NCBI GenBank assembly: GCA_905160935.1
Contig: CAJHZI010000409.1
Coordinates: 326,523 to 390,522, forward strand
DNA length: 64,000 nucleotides
From: Enchytraeus crypticus
Taxonomy: Eukaryota; Annelida; Clitellata; Enchytraeida; Enchytraeidae
Direction of reading: 5' to 3'
A program made the translations under genes and the position numbers. Of the stretch, positions 1-9,000 are shown in pieces (the first letter of the stretch is position 1; each line of letters starts with the position of its first letter). The notes beneath the pieces are model-generated. The model was not told where the DNA came from. It searched no databases and saw only the letters and a program-made list of their open reading frames with translations.

Positions 1-703
1 TTCCAGCTTGCAAGGCTGGCTGCTTCAAGAAAACTGAACTATTACAGCCAGAAATTTTGTTTCCTAAATAATTCGAATACAGAATAATTTGCAACCACAG
101 TCTAGTAAGTGCCTTGTACATAAGTCCAAGTCGAATTCAGTTAAATTTAGCTATAAATCCTTGACGAAAACCAAGGCTTGTACAAATAATAACTCAAGGA
201 AGTCCTGCAAGAACAAACTATCAAAATAAAACTATCATCTTCTTATACCATAAGTCAACAACAACACAGTGTCATTGGTTTATAGTTATTAGAGGTGACT
301 AATTGTTTGCTGACCGATAGCTCAGAGTCACACACGAAATATATCAAACATCTATCATACTACAACAAAGCAAGCTGAATTAGCAAACGCATCACACTAC
401 AATAGTACTAAAACTACCAATTAATGTTAAATATAATATCAATTCACAGCAAACTTCTGGCGATACTAACAGTTATCATTATTAATCACATATTATATCC
501 ATGTTCGTAAAGAAGCTTCCTATTGAAATTCAAGTTTTTAAATTCAAGTTTCATATCCTACAATACAGATACAGATATTTGGATGGAATTCTTCTGATAT
601 ATTAGATAGGATTCTATACACACTAAATAACCCATGAAACCTAACAATAAAGTTCCATAATCATACCGGATATCCTCTTACCCAAAATGTAAATAAATGT
701 ACC
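1..703. other. Non-coding flank left of the retroelement's last ORF
   Basis: AT-rich sequence without a credible ORF. By position it would be the 3' untranslated part or 3' LTR of the minus-strand retroelement. I compared it by eye with 28909-29540 and found no convincing direct repeat, only a weak CCTTGACG...AAATAATAA resemblance (about 171-206 against 29466-29493). Confidence 0.4.
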
Positions 704-1375
704 TTAATAGCCAGAATTTTGATAAATGGTAACCCTCAGTGTTTCGTGACCATGTGCCTGACAAATTTCAACCTTCCTCTCCCAATCACCTCCACCAAAA
801 GATCCCTGAAATACAGGAGATGTATCGACCTCCACAGATACACCCGAATCTGCATTGTTCACCGAACTGTGGATGGTTTCAGAAGAAGAAACATCACGGC
901 CATTTATACAAACGTGCCCAGTTTCCCAAGTGTTGCTAATACTTACTGCCGCGTCCTGACCGAGATACGATGGTTCCGATGATGTTATTGGTGCCACAGG
1001 TAAATTGCCGCCATAGGATGAGTAACTTGGGTACAGAGAAGGAAAGGAGTGATAGGAAGGTAGATTGAATTGCTGAAAATATCGTCGTCTGTCTTCGCGA
1101 ACATCGTTGTACATATATGCTCCATCAGCATTAAGGTCATTGTCCACATCGTAGCTAGAGTATAGTGTCGCTCTGTCTGCGCCAGAATCCTCTTCCTGAA
1201 GTTCGCCTTCAATTCCGTCCGGCTCATCATAGTTTGACATGTTGTCCACCACCCCAAAACCCTCTAGTGCGCCACGGGTTTCCCGATAACTTTTTGCTAA
1301 GACGAGTTCAAGTAAAGGATTCCTACTTCTTTGAGTCGACTGAGAATTCCAGTTGTTTGAAATTACTCCACTCAT
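704..1375 (-). CDS. Extra ORF Y of the retroelement, unknown function (223 aa)
   Basis: Intact ORF from ATG at 1375, downstream of env on the same strand. Composition is low-complexity, rich in Ser, Tyr, Asn and Gly, with an acidic stretch near residues 50-75 and a Tyr/Ser/Pro-rich middle (about 105-130). No signal peptide, membrane segment or catalytic motif is visible. A CAG preceded by a pyrimidine-leaning stretch lies 23 bases upstream of the ATG (exon would start at 1398), compatible with a spliced subgenomic message. That it stays open while gag, pol and env are broken is notable, though random open length cannot be excluded. An accessory protein of the retroelement is the simplest guess; a host exon is the alternative. 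Confidence 0.45.
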   Translation of the reverse strand: MSGVISNNWNSQSTQRSRNPLLELVLAKSYRETRGALEGFGVVDNMSNYDEPDGIEGELQEEDSGADRATLYSSYDVDNDLNADGAYMYNDVREDRRRYFQQFNLPSYHSFPSLYPSYSSYGGNLPVAPITSSEPSYLGQDAAVSISNTWETGHVCINGRDVSSSETIHSSVNNADSGVSVEVDTSPVFQGSFGGGDWERKVEICQAHGHETLRVTIYQNSGY

Positions 1376-1491
1376 AATTAGTTGGTTTTAATAAACTTCT
1401 GTAATCAATAAAACAAATTAGCCATTATTGTTCTGTATTGCAATTTCATATTCATAATAAATGTTGCAATGAAGGATTTGATATTTGATTT

Positions 1492-1971
1492 TTATCCCAG
1501 AAAAGATTCAAGCAGTCCCCATTCCGCTAATGGCTCATGATTGATAATACTAAATCCTTGGGCTTTTGCGGCATACATTTGGACCATTCCATATTGGCCA
1601 TTTTTCATTAGGAACCGGCGGAAGTCATTCAATGTTTGTACCGCCGATTTGAGTAAAATTGTTAAATTTTTTCGTGCGCTTATTATGTTGAACGAAGCTT
1701 CCAGACACTGCTCCAACTCATCCAAGATATGTGGATAACTTTGTCGCCGGCCATTTATAATTTTAGGCCATATGTAGCTCATTAATTGCACATGCAAATC
1801 CGTGGACAAATTTTCCTTTCTAAAATTTTGTATTGCCTCAATCAAAGGCTTAGGAAAGAATAGCACTTGATCATAAGCACCCTTTCCAGACTTAACCGAG
1901 TTTAGGACATAGCCTAATACTGTCTCGAAACTATTAATAACTACTGTTGCAATTACTTGGTAGTTCTCTTG
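1492..1971 (-). pseudogene. Extra ORF X of the retroelement, C-terminal part in a shifted frame
   Basis: This frame is open from 1971 to the stop at 1492 (about 159 codons) and overlaps the end of the 2563-1934 ORF by some 38 bases in another frame. It has no ATG at its head, so it probably continues the upstream ORF after a small indel or frameshift. The protein is mostly predicted helix with many Leu, Ile and Lys and no recognised motif. Joined size would be roughly 350 aa. Function unknown. Confidence 0.4.
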
Positions 1972-2563
1972 CTACCCTATTCATAAGTCTGCTGGTAAGG
2001 ACTTCGTTGGGATTGAAGTTAGTGGTTGTTGCATCAAGTCTTTGAAATATCATGCTATACATATCCAACCACAAGTCCGTATCCAGATCTGAGAGGAATA
2101 TCGGATGCCTTAACTCTCTTAGAACCTTTATCATTGGAAAACTGGCGACACAGACTCCCGGAACGATGTTGGTTGATGATTCTAACGTAGACTCACCCAG
2201 ACTTTGACCATTACATGACTGATGCGGTATTGAACCCATCTGTTCCCTTTTTCCCTCCACCAGAGTTCTATAGAGCGGTCCTGAATTCCGATTAGGAGCA
2301 TTGTCTGGCAAACCGGAGGCAGCTGGTTGAGGGCTAGCTATTAATGCCGATAACTCTGCCATTGCGTCAGCAACATCAAGCGAAGTAGGAAGTTGGTTTT
2401 GGTTCTGATTGGTCACATTTGTAGCCTGAGGAACTGTGTCGGGTTGAATCAACCCCGGTGAGTCCATTTTCCTTTTTACGCCCTGTGACATTGCAGTCTG
2501 CCCCAACACCTGAGTACCCTCCTTGTTTTGGATATAGCGTGTCAATATATTCTCGAAACTCAT
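1934..2563 (-). CDS. Extra ORF X of the retroelement, N-terminal part (209 aa), unknown function
   Basis: ORF from ATG at 2563 to a stop at 1934, downstream of env on the same strand. A short basic cluster GVKRKMD near residue 28 looks like a nuclear localisation signal, and the following 60 residues are Asn/Gln/Pro-rich and probably disordered. The last 70 residues are more ordered. A TATATTTCAG acceptor-like sequence ends 18 bases before the ATG. The protein probably continues into the shifted frame at 1971-1492. Position after env recalls the accessory genes of complex retroviruses, but no homology is recognised. Confidence 0.45.
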   Translation of the reverse strand: MSFENILTRYIQNKEGTQVLGQTAMSQGVKRKMDSPGLIQPDTVPQATNVTNQNQNQLPTSLDVADAMAELSALIASPQPAASGLPDNAPNRNSGPLYRTLVEGKREQMGSIPHQSCNGQSLGESTLESSTNIVPGVCVASFPMIKVLRELRHPIFLSDLDTDLWLDMYSMIFQRLDATTTNFNPNEVLTSRLMNRVARELPSNCNSSY

Positions 2564-2930
2564 TTTATGTTAGTTTATTATCTGAAATATATCATACAGC
2601 AGTGAAAATAGTACCAAACGTTTATATCTATTATTCTTTCCATCCCTAATGTATTTAACAACAAACTCTAAATATAAAATATCAAGATATAACTATCAAT
2701 CTCTAGAATCTGAATGATATTTACCCGACGCTCTAGTGTCCGAATCTTTAAATCTAGTCAATAATACTGCTTGCGCTTTCACAAACAATCTGAATCTCTT
2801 TTCCTATTGCCGCAGCACTATTGAATACTCAAATCTCAGGTTTCAGACTTATCTCGGCGAGGTTGAACAGAGTCCTTGAATTGATTACTTAGAACGCCCT
2901 TGAATAAGAAATGCTGTTAACAACTATACC
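2564..2930. other. Spacer between env and extra ORF X
   Basis: About 370 bases, AT-rich, no ORF. It contains a 3' splice-site-like TATATTTCAG on the minus strand (CAG at 2582-2584) shortly before ORF X. Nothing else is recognised. Confidence 0.4.
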
Positions 2931-3800
2931 TCACAGCATATATTTCACTCGCAAGAAGCCTCGATCTTCTGAAGATACACTGGATTTACATACTTCATCT
3001 TTAAACGAAGAAGTACTCCAGGATCGACGAAGAGTTGATGCTTGGCTAGGCGTCCTTCTGAAAATCACCGGGTTCCCCCCACTTTCGTTTGGGATATTCG
3101 GTATTGCCTTTACCTTATCAGCTTCAATGTATACAGGTGTTATGCTGTAATTTGTGTTTATGGCTTGGCGTATAAAACTTGCTGTAGCCATCGGAAGGGA
3201 CACCACCGTCGGTACACTCCTAACTAATTTTAAAGATTTTATGGCTAGTTCCGCTTCCCAATAGAAACTCAGCTTCGGTTTCAAGTAGCCCACCACACGT
3301 AGACCTCCAGGACTCGATTCCGTCTTCAAGTCCAAGTCCGACATTGGAACATGGACTTTACAGATTTCTATAATTTTCCCTTCCATTCCAGTTGCCACAT
3401 TAAGAGCTATAATCGTTCCAGCAAACGTCTCCTTGTGGACACACTTATTGATAATACCCCACACTGACAACGTAAGGGCTACACCAAAAGCTAGCCCTGC
3501 TGCAAACCACATCCACGGGAACTGCAGTAATTTTTCCATTAACTGCCCGTCGATCCATGATTCAGTCAACGTAAAATTTGCATTCGTTCCACCCGAATCT
3601 GCAGTAGGGTGGTATTTTAAGATCAACCCTTCACCATCTATTCTGCAAGCCTGATTCAACAATGCCACTGCCATTACCAGTGTCCTAATTTTAATCACCG
3701 TGTGGATAATTATAAATAACAGCAGTATTGTCATTCCTCCATTAGCAACCAATGTCCAGTCCTGTATAGTACCGAATTTAGTTTTCTTTAAACTGCCGTC
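2931..3800 (-). pseudogene. env: Envelope gene, C-terminal segment with membrane anchors and long tail
   Basis: Same reading frame as the envelope pieces upstream, separated from them by an in-frame TGA at 3801-3803. The segment holds a hydrophobic helix near 3752-3680 and, about 70 residues later, a second one centred near 3490 that includes LAFGVALTLSVWGII. A long polar Ser/Arg-rich tail of about 160 residues runs to the stop at 2931. F-type envelope proteins usually have one C-terminal anchor and a shorter tail, so two hydrophobic segments are unusual. The piece may be one topologically complex protein or a separate membrane ORF. Confidence 0.6.
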
Positions 3801-4382
3801 TCAATATATCTTATCGACCAGAGTGTGTACTATCTTTGCATCAGTTTTAACGGCCTCAACCGTTTTCTTCATATCCAATTTTAAATTCTCATCCTCCGCT
3901 ATAAATTTAGTATCATTTGGTTTCTCCAAGACTATTTCTGGTAAACCTAAATTAGGAGGTATATTGAAAAGAGAATCTCCCTTAATTATTCGTATGTCGT
4001 CTTCGCTGAAGAAGTGTGATATCATTGCCTTATTTATGGTATACCGCTGCTCCGATTCCGATTTATTCTTCAAATAATCCGCAATCACCACTGTTCCCGA
4101 TGTTTCCAATGTAGCATCACTTTCCAATGTTACTACACATTGACGACAACCATTCGAATTCTTCGTAATGCCATTCTTATGAATCGCATATTTCGCTACG
4201 CCTGTTAATAAGAAGTCATTTTCTCCTAACCAGATTATTGATTCACTTAGCCTCTGTGGGATAATCTGGTAATCGCACAGATCTTTTATTTTCCCGGTAT
4301 CATCCCTTAATATTGAAATGACACAATGGTTAGAAAAATCAGTCCTTAATATTCTTGTTTCTATGTAACCGAATGGCTTCAT
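3801..4382 (-). pseudogene. env: Envelope gene, ectodomain segment (194 codons)
   Basis: In frame with the pieces on both sides; begins with ATG directly after a TAA (4383-4385) and ends at a TGA (3801). It contains a CRQC cysteine pair and a final amphipathic, heptad-like stretch (about residues 160-193) just before the first membrane helix, as expected for the membrane-proximal ectodomain of F-type envelope fusion proteins. Broken gene; not expected to be expressed as a whole protein without readthrough. Confidence 0.6.
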
Positions 4383-4805
4383 TTAAATTTTCATTAAATC
4401 CTGCCCACTTAATTCAAGAAAATTATAACCATCGTTATGTCTTCCTATCATTATTCCTTTAACGTCAGTTTTCAGAATCATAAACGATTCCTTATTACCT
4501 GGAACTTCCATAGGATGCAGTACCACCTTATAGGTTGTGAACTTATGACTGTATCTTGTTACAGGAAATTTCACGGTCACCAGCAATTGTTGCCCCACCC
4601 TGGTCGCCACAAAATCTGCGTGCTTATAGAATTGACTTGGATCACGATAAACTGTCCTACCACTTCTGGATCCCAAGGCTACCTCAATCTTCCTGATACT
4701 TTCAACTAGCATAGCCCTCGTGATCAGTTCTATTGGCAAGTATCCCATATTTAGTTGTTGCAATGCCCCTTGGAATTGTTTCAGGTGAATTCTAGCTTTT
4801 TCCAT
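4383..4805 (-). pseudogene. env: Envelope gene, middle segment (140 codons)
   Basis: Begins with ATG immediately after a TAG (4806-4808) and ends at TAA (4383), all in one frame with its neighbours. The pattern of a helical N-terminus, a Leu/Ile-rich middle, then beta-like stretches containing VTVKFPVTR matches the middle of baculovirus-F/gypsy-type envelope proteins. The two stops followed directly by ATG are discussed as a finding. Confidence 0.55.
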
Positions 4806-5453
4806 CTACCACATCAATCCCTTAGTTCTCTCTGACAACTTCAGCAACGTCTCTATCACATTTAGTCGTCCCGAGTGCTGAACAGAAATTTTATGTGATG
4901 TAATAGCATTTGACCTCATGGCCGATACCATGTTATCAATCCGTTTATTAACTACCTTTGAAAAGGACGATAAGTCTCCTGCCATCTTGTCGAAGCTATG
5001 GCCCTGATCCTGAGCCATTTTCATAATTTGCGCCATATGGGTAGCCACGGTTTCCAAATCTTCTTCTGTTGCCAGTCCAAATAGACCGGAAGCAGCTTTT
5101 CCAATAATAGGTATTAGACTTCTTGACTGTCGAATAGTCACATTTCCATTCCAATGAGCTGGTACCTGTGGAGGCAAAAGAGCTTTTATTCCAGAAATAA
5201 TGTCTTTCAAATGTCCATGTTTTTCCCGGACCATTTGAACATCTAATTCCAACTCATCCTTCAGTTGGTGGCACAGTCCCAAAGGGTCATCACCTGCTGT
5301 GAATAAAGAGCCTCTCCTGTCATTTTTATTCGCATGCTCCGCATTTATGTGTTTATCTGTTTTATGTACACACTGAACGTACGCCTTCTGATCCTCCCTT
5401 TCCGTCGAGTTTCCTAATAAGTTATGATGATGTTCCTCCAGAATTTCGTAAGG
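4806..5453 (-). pseudogene. env: Envelope gene, cleavage site and fusion-peptide segment, left of the Polinton
   Basis: Open from the Polinton's left target duplication (5454-5459) to a TAG at 4806. A basic RQSR (about 5132-5121) is followed by a Gly/Ala-rich hydrophobic stretch ending in SGLFGLATEEDL and then a long coiled-coil-like region. That is the furin-type cleavage site, fusion peptide and first heptad repeat of the F-type fusion glycoproteins shared by baculoviruses and gypsy-like retroviruses. The N-terminus of the gene lies 16.5 kb away, at 22111-21947, in the same phase. Confidence 0.75.
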
Positions 5454-5459
5454 TATGTC
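5454..5459. repeat. Left 6-bp target-site duplication of the Polinton
   Basis: The bases tatgtc directly precede the first base of the left terminal repeat; the same six directly follow the right terminal repeat (21947-21952). Six-base duplications are the hallmark of Polinton integration. Confidence 0.95.
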
Positions 5460-5915
5460 AGTAGATATATGGTACCTTCAGTACACAAGCCTATTTTTCA
5501 CTATATTTTACTGGCACAAGCCTAATTTTCCTGATTTTACTCGCTTCGCTCGCTTCTCTAGCTCGCTCAGCTCCTAAAATACACGAAAATGAGACTTGCA
5601 CCTAGTAAAATGTGAAAAAATAGACTTTTGCACTGAAGGTACCATATATCTACTGACTCAATGCTAAAATATAACGTGTAATATTTATAATTAAGCTATA
5701 ATTAACATATTACTCATCGATAAGTATAGTCTCTAGTACCAAATATCTACTACAGTCAGTATTTCGTTCCTAGATTAAAATATAACGAGTATTATTCACA
5801 TTTATAGCCCACATTCCACGCATAATCGATGAATTTAGTTCACAAAAGTATGTATATATTGAAAATATCTCGGGAATTGGTATTGATACATATAGCAAGT
5901 GTGTATTAGAGAATT
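5460..5915 (+). repeat. Left terminal inverted repeat of the Polinton (456 bp)
   Basis: Matches the reverse complement of 21491-21946 over its whole length with four mismatches, all in the inner 90 bases. The outer 195 bases (5460-5654) are themselves an imperfect palindrome: AGTAGATATATGGTACC at the tip recurs inverted at the inner edge. A related inverted copy (AGTACCAAATATCTACT) lies at 5735-5751. In protein-primed elements the tips are the replication origins. Confidence 0.95.
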
Positions 5916-6002
5916 GGTATTATCAGTGAAAATGATTTTTATTTTCTTTTGTATAATTTTGTGTATTCTAATTTTTCTTTCATATAATTTTGTGTACTAT
6001 AA

Positions 6003-9000
6003 ATGGTACTAACAAACGAAGAGCTCCATAAACTAGAAGCATTTCATAATTTACAGTTAGGGCGTAATCAGGTTGAAATAATTTTAGGCCGCAAATTAAC
6101 TATTAAAGAATGGAAATCATACACTAAGGACTATCGTAAAATATTTACCCCCATAGCTAAACAAGCCGCTAAATTATCAAACAAAATAGGTTATTTGAGA
6201 AGTACTAATCCTGATCAAGAACTTAAAAAGAAATACAAAAACGTTGCTATACAAGCTGCTAAAGTAGCCAGTAGAAAAACTAAGCCTAATGATAAGCATT
6301 ATTTGTCAAAATCGTTTTGGAAATCTCTTACTCCAAAAGATTATCGTGAAATATTTACTCCCATAGCTAAACAAGCTGCAAAGCGAAGATATGTAAAGCC
6401 CTTTGACACAGAACAAGATCTTCAAAATAAATACAAAACAATATTTTCTAAGATAGTCAACAGAAAATTTAAAACTGATGAAGAACCTGATGATAAGTAT
6501 CATTTCTTAAAATCCTTGCTTAAAACTGAAGATTCAGATGATGAATTTTCAATACGCAAAGTATTTGAATACTACAATCAAAAGTACAGAACAACACTAG
6601 CCCATTGGAAAGTATCAGGTACAGCTAATTTATTCAATATACATAAAATAATAGTAGAATTAGTTGCAAAAATGACAGAACATCTACCCCAAAATACAAG
6701 AATTCAAGTTAGTATTAAAACACCTTCAGGCCGGGAGCCACATACATGCTTACTATCAAAAGATGAAGTAGCCAATAATCTTACAGAATGGACCAATTAC
6801 TTTATAGATTACTATGATATGAATATTGAGGAATTAACTTTTAAATTAACTGCAATTGAATTACCTCAAGGAACTGGAAGAGCAAATGTTATATCTAATC
6901 TTGATGATAAACATTGTATAGCTCAAATCAAGAACACTGATACATTATGTTTAGTAAGAGCAATATTAGTTGGTTTAAGTTACGATATACATAAACTACA
7001 GGATGTTTTTAAAGATAAGTTGACTGCTGAGGAAATTAAAAGTATAAATTTCCGGAGACAAGGTAATTATACTAAAATTAATGAAGGTATATTTTCTGAT
7101 AATGAAATCAAATATTTACGGCAAGGTGGAGAAAAGAAGTTACAAGGTGTATTAGCTAAGGCTTTTCATAGAATATATTCTATCCCTATTAAGGAAACAG
7201 GAAATGATTTCAGTGATATCAAACTTATAGAAGAAAAACTAGATATAGAAGTACAAATATATAGTATGGACACTAGGCAAATCTACGCAGGTTTACCCAA
7301 ACCAATAAAAATTTACTTAATTCTAAATAACAATCACTACAGTGTAATATCTAAACTTCCAGCGTTTCTAGGAACAAATGCTAGAAAATGGGAAGCAGCT
7401 GAGAAACTAAAATGTGAGGCTTGTAAAAATCCTACTCAACGTAATAAAGAAAATAGAATTAAATGCAATACTTGTGGAAAGGTATTTTATAGCCAATCAT
7501 GTTACGATAATCATAGCAAAAATAAAAAATGCATCGAACATTCATATGTATGTCAAAAATGCTATAAATTTATCAAAGTAAAAGATAGGAAACCTGAGGA
7601 TCATAGATGTGGAGAAAAGTTTTGTTCAAACTGTAAAGATTGGCATATTGGAGAACATAAATGTTTTATGCAAAGAAAGAAATTAAGGGAGCCTAGCGAA
7701 AAGTATTTATTCTTTGACTTTGAAACTTTATTGAAACTTTCGAAACATGTGGTTAATTTCTGTATAGCTCAGTACTTTAACGGAGATGAGTATATATTTT
7801 ATAACGCAGATGATTTTTGTACATGGGTGTTTACTAAAAAGCATAAAGATTTTACAGTTATAGCTCACTATGGAAAAGGTTACGATTTTCAATTTGTACA
7901 AGAATGGCTCATATCTCATACGCAAGGTGCAAAACCAAATGTAATATATAACGGACAAAAGATACTACAACTTGAGGTGAAAAGAGGTTATAACATAAGA
8001 TTTATAGACAGTATATCATTTACAATGCAAGCCTTGAGATATTTTCCTGAAACCTTTGGATTAGTTGAATTAGCCAAGGGATACTTTCCACATGAATTTA
8101 ATAAAGAAGAAAATCAAAACTACATTGGACCATATCCTGACAAGAAGTACTATGGTTATGAAAATATGGTTACTAAAGATAAAGAGGTGTTTGATAAATG
8201 GTATGATACTGTTAAAGATCAGACCTTTGATTTTAAGAAAGAAATGTACAAGTATTGCAAGTCAGATGTAGATATATTGAGAAGAGGCTGTTTAAAGTTA
8301 AGAGAGTTGTTCCTAGAGATATCCGGAATAGATCCCTTTCAGTACATTACAATAGCATCTGTATGTCAGGCAATTTATAGAAACGAGTTCTTACCTTCAG
8401 ATACCATTGCTGTTATAAACGAGCTTGAAACCGATAATTACTCTATAAAATCAATAAAATGGCTTAAACATAAATCTTTAAAGCAGAATCTAAATATTAA
8501 GCATGCTTGTAATGGAGGAGAACATTGCATAGTAGTAAATAACGCTCAGAAACTAAAAGTAGATGGCTTTTGTGCAGAGACTAATACAATGTATCAGTTT
8601 CACGGATGTTACTTTCACGGGTGTCCTCACTGTTATAATGATTTAACTATGAATAAAGTATCAGGTGAATATATGTATAAATTATGTGAAAAAACTTGCA
8701 GAATTGATAAAGCTATAAGAGAAGCCGGATTTAATTTAGAAACTATATGGGAACATGAGTTTGATAATAACACTGAAATTAAAAATACATCTTTAAGTGA
8801 CTATGACTTGATTGAACCTCCAAACATAAGGGATAGTTTCTTTGGAGGTAGATGTGAACCAATAAAGTTGCTTCATGATTGTAAAGCTAAAAAACAAAAA
8901 GGAAGATATATAGATGTAGTAAGTTTATATCCTACAGTTATGTATTATGATAAATATCCTACTGGGCATCCTACTAGAATCATAAAGCCTCAAAAATATG

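Noticed and set aside
2931-5282. Mononegavirus or chuvirus glycoprotein insertion
   Set aside because: The RQSR/fusion-peptide pattern and position after a Gypsy pol fit an F-type retroelement envelope better.
6306-6503. Reverse ORFs inside PolB
   Set aside because: Shadow frames of a confirmed gene.
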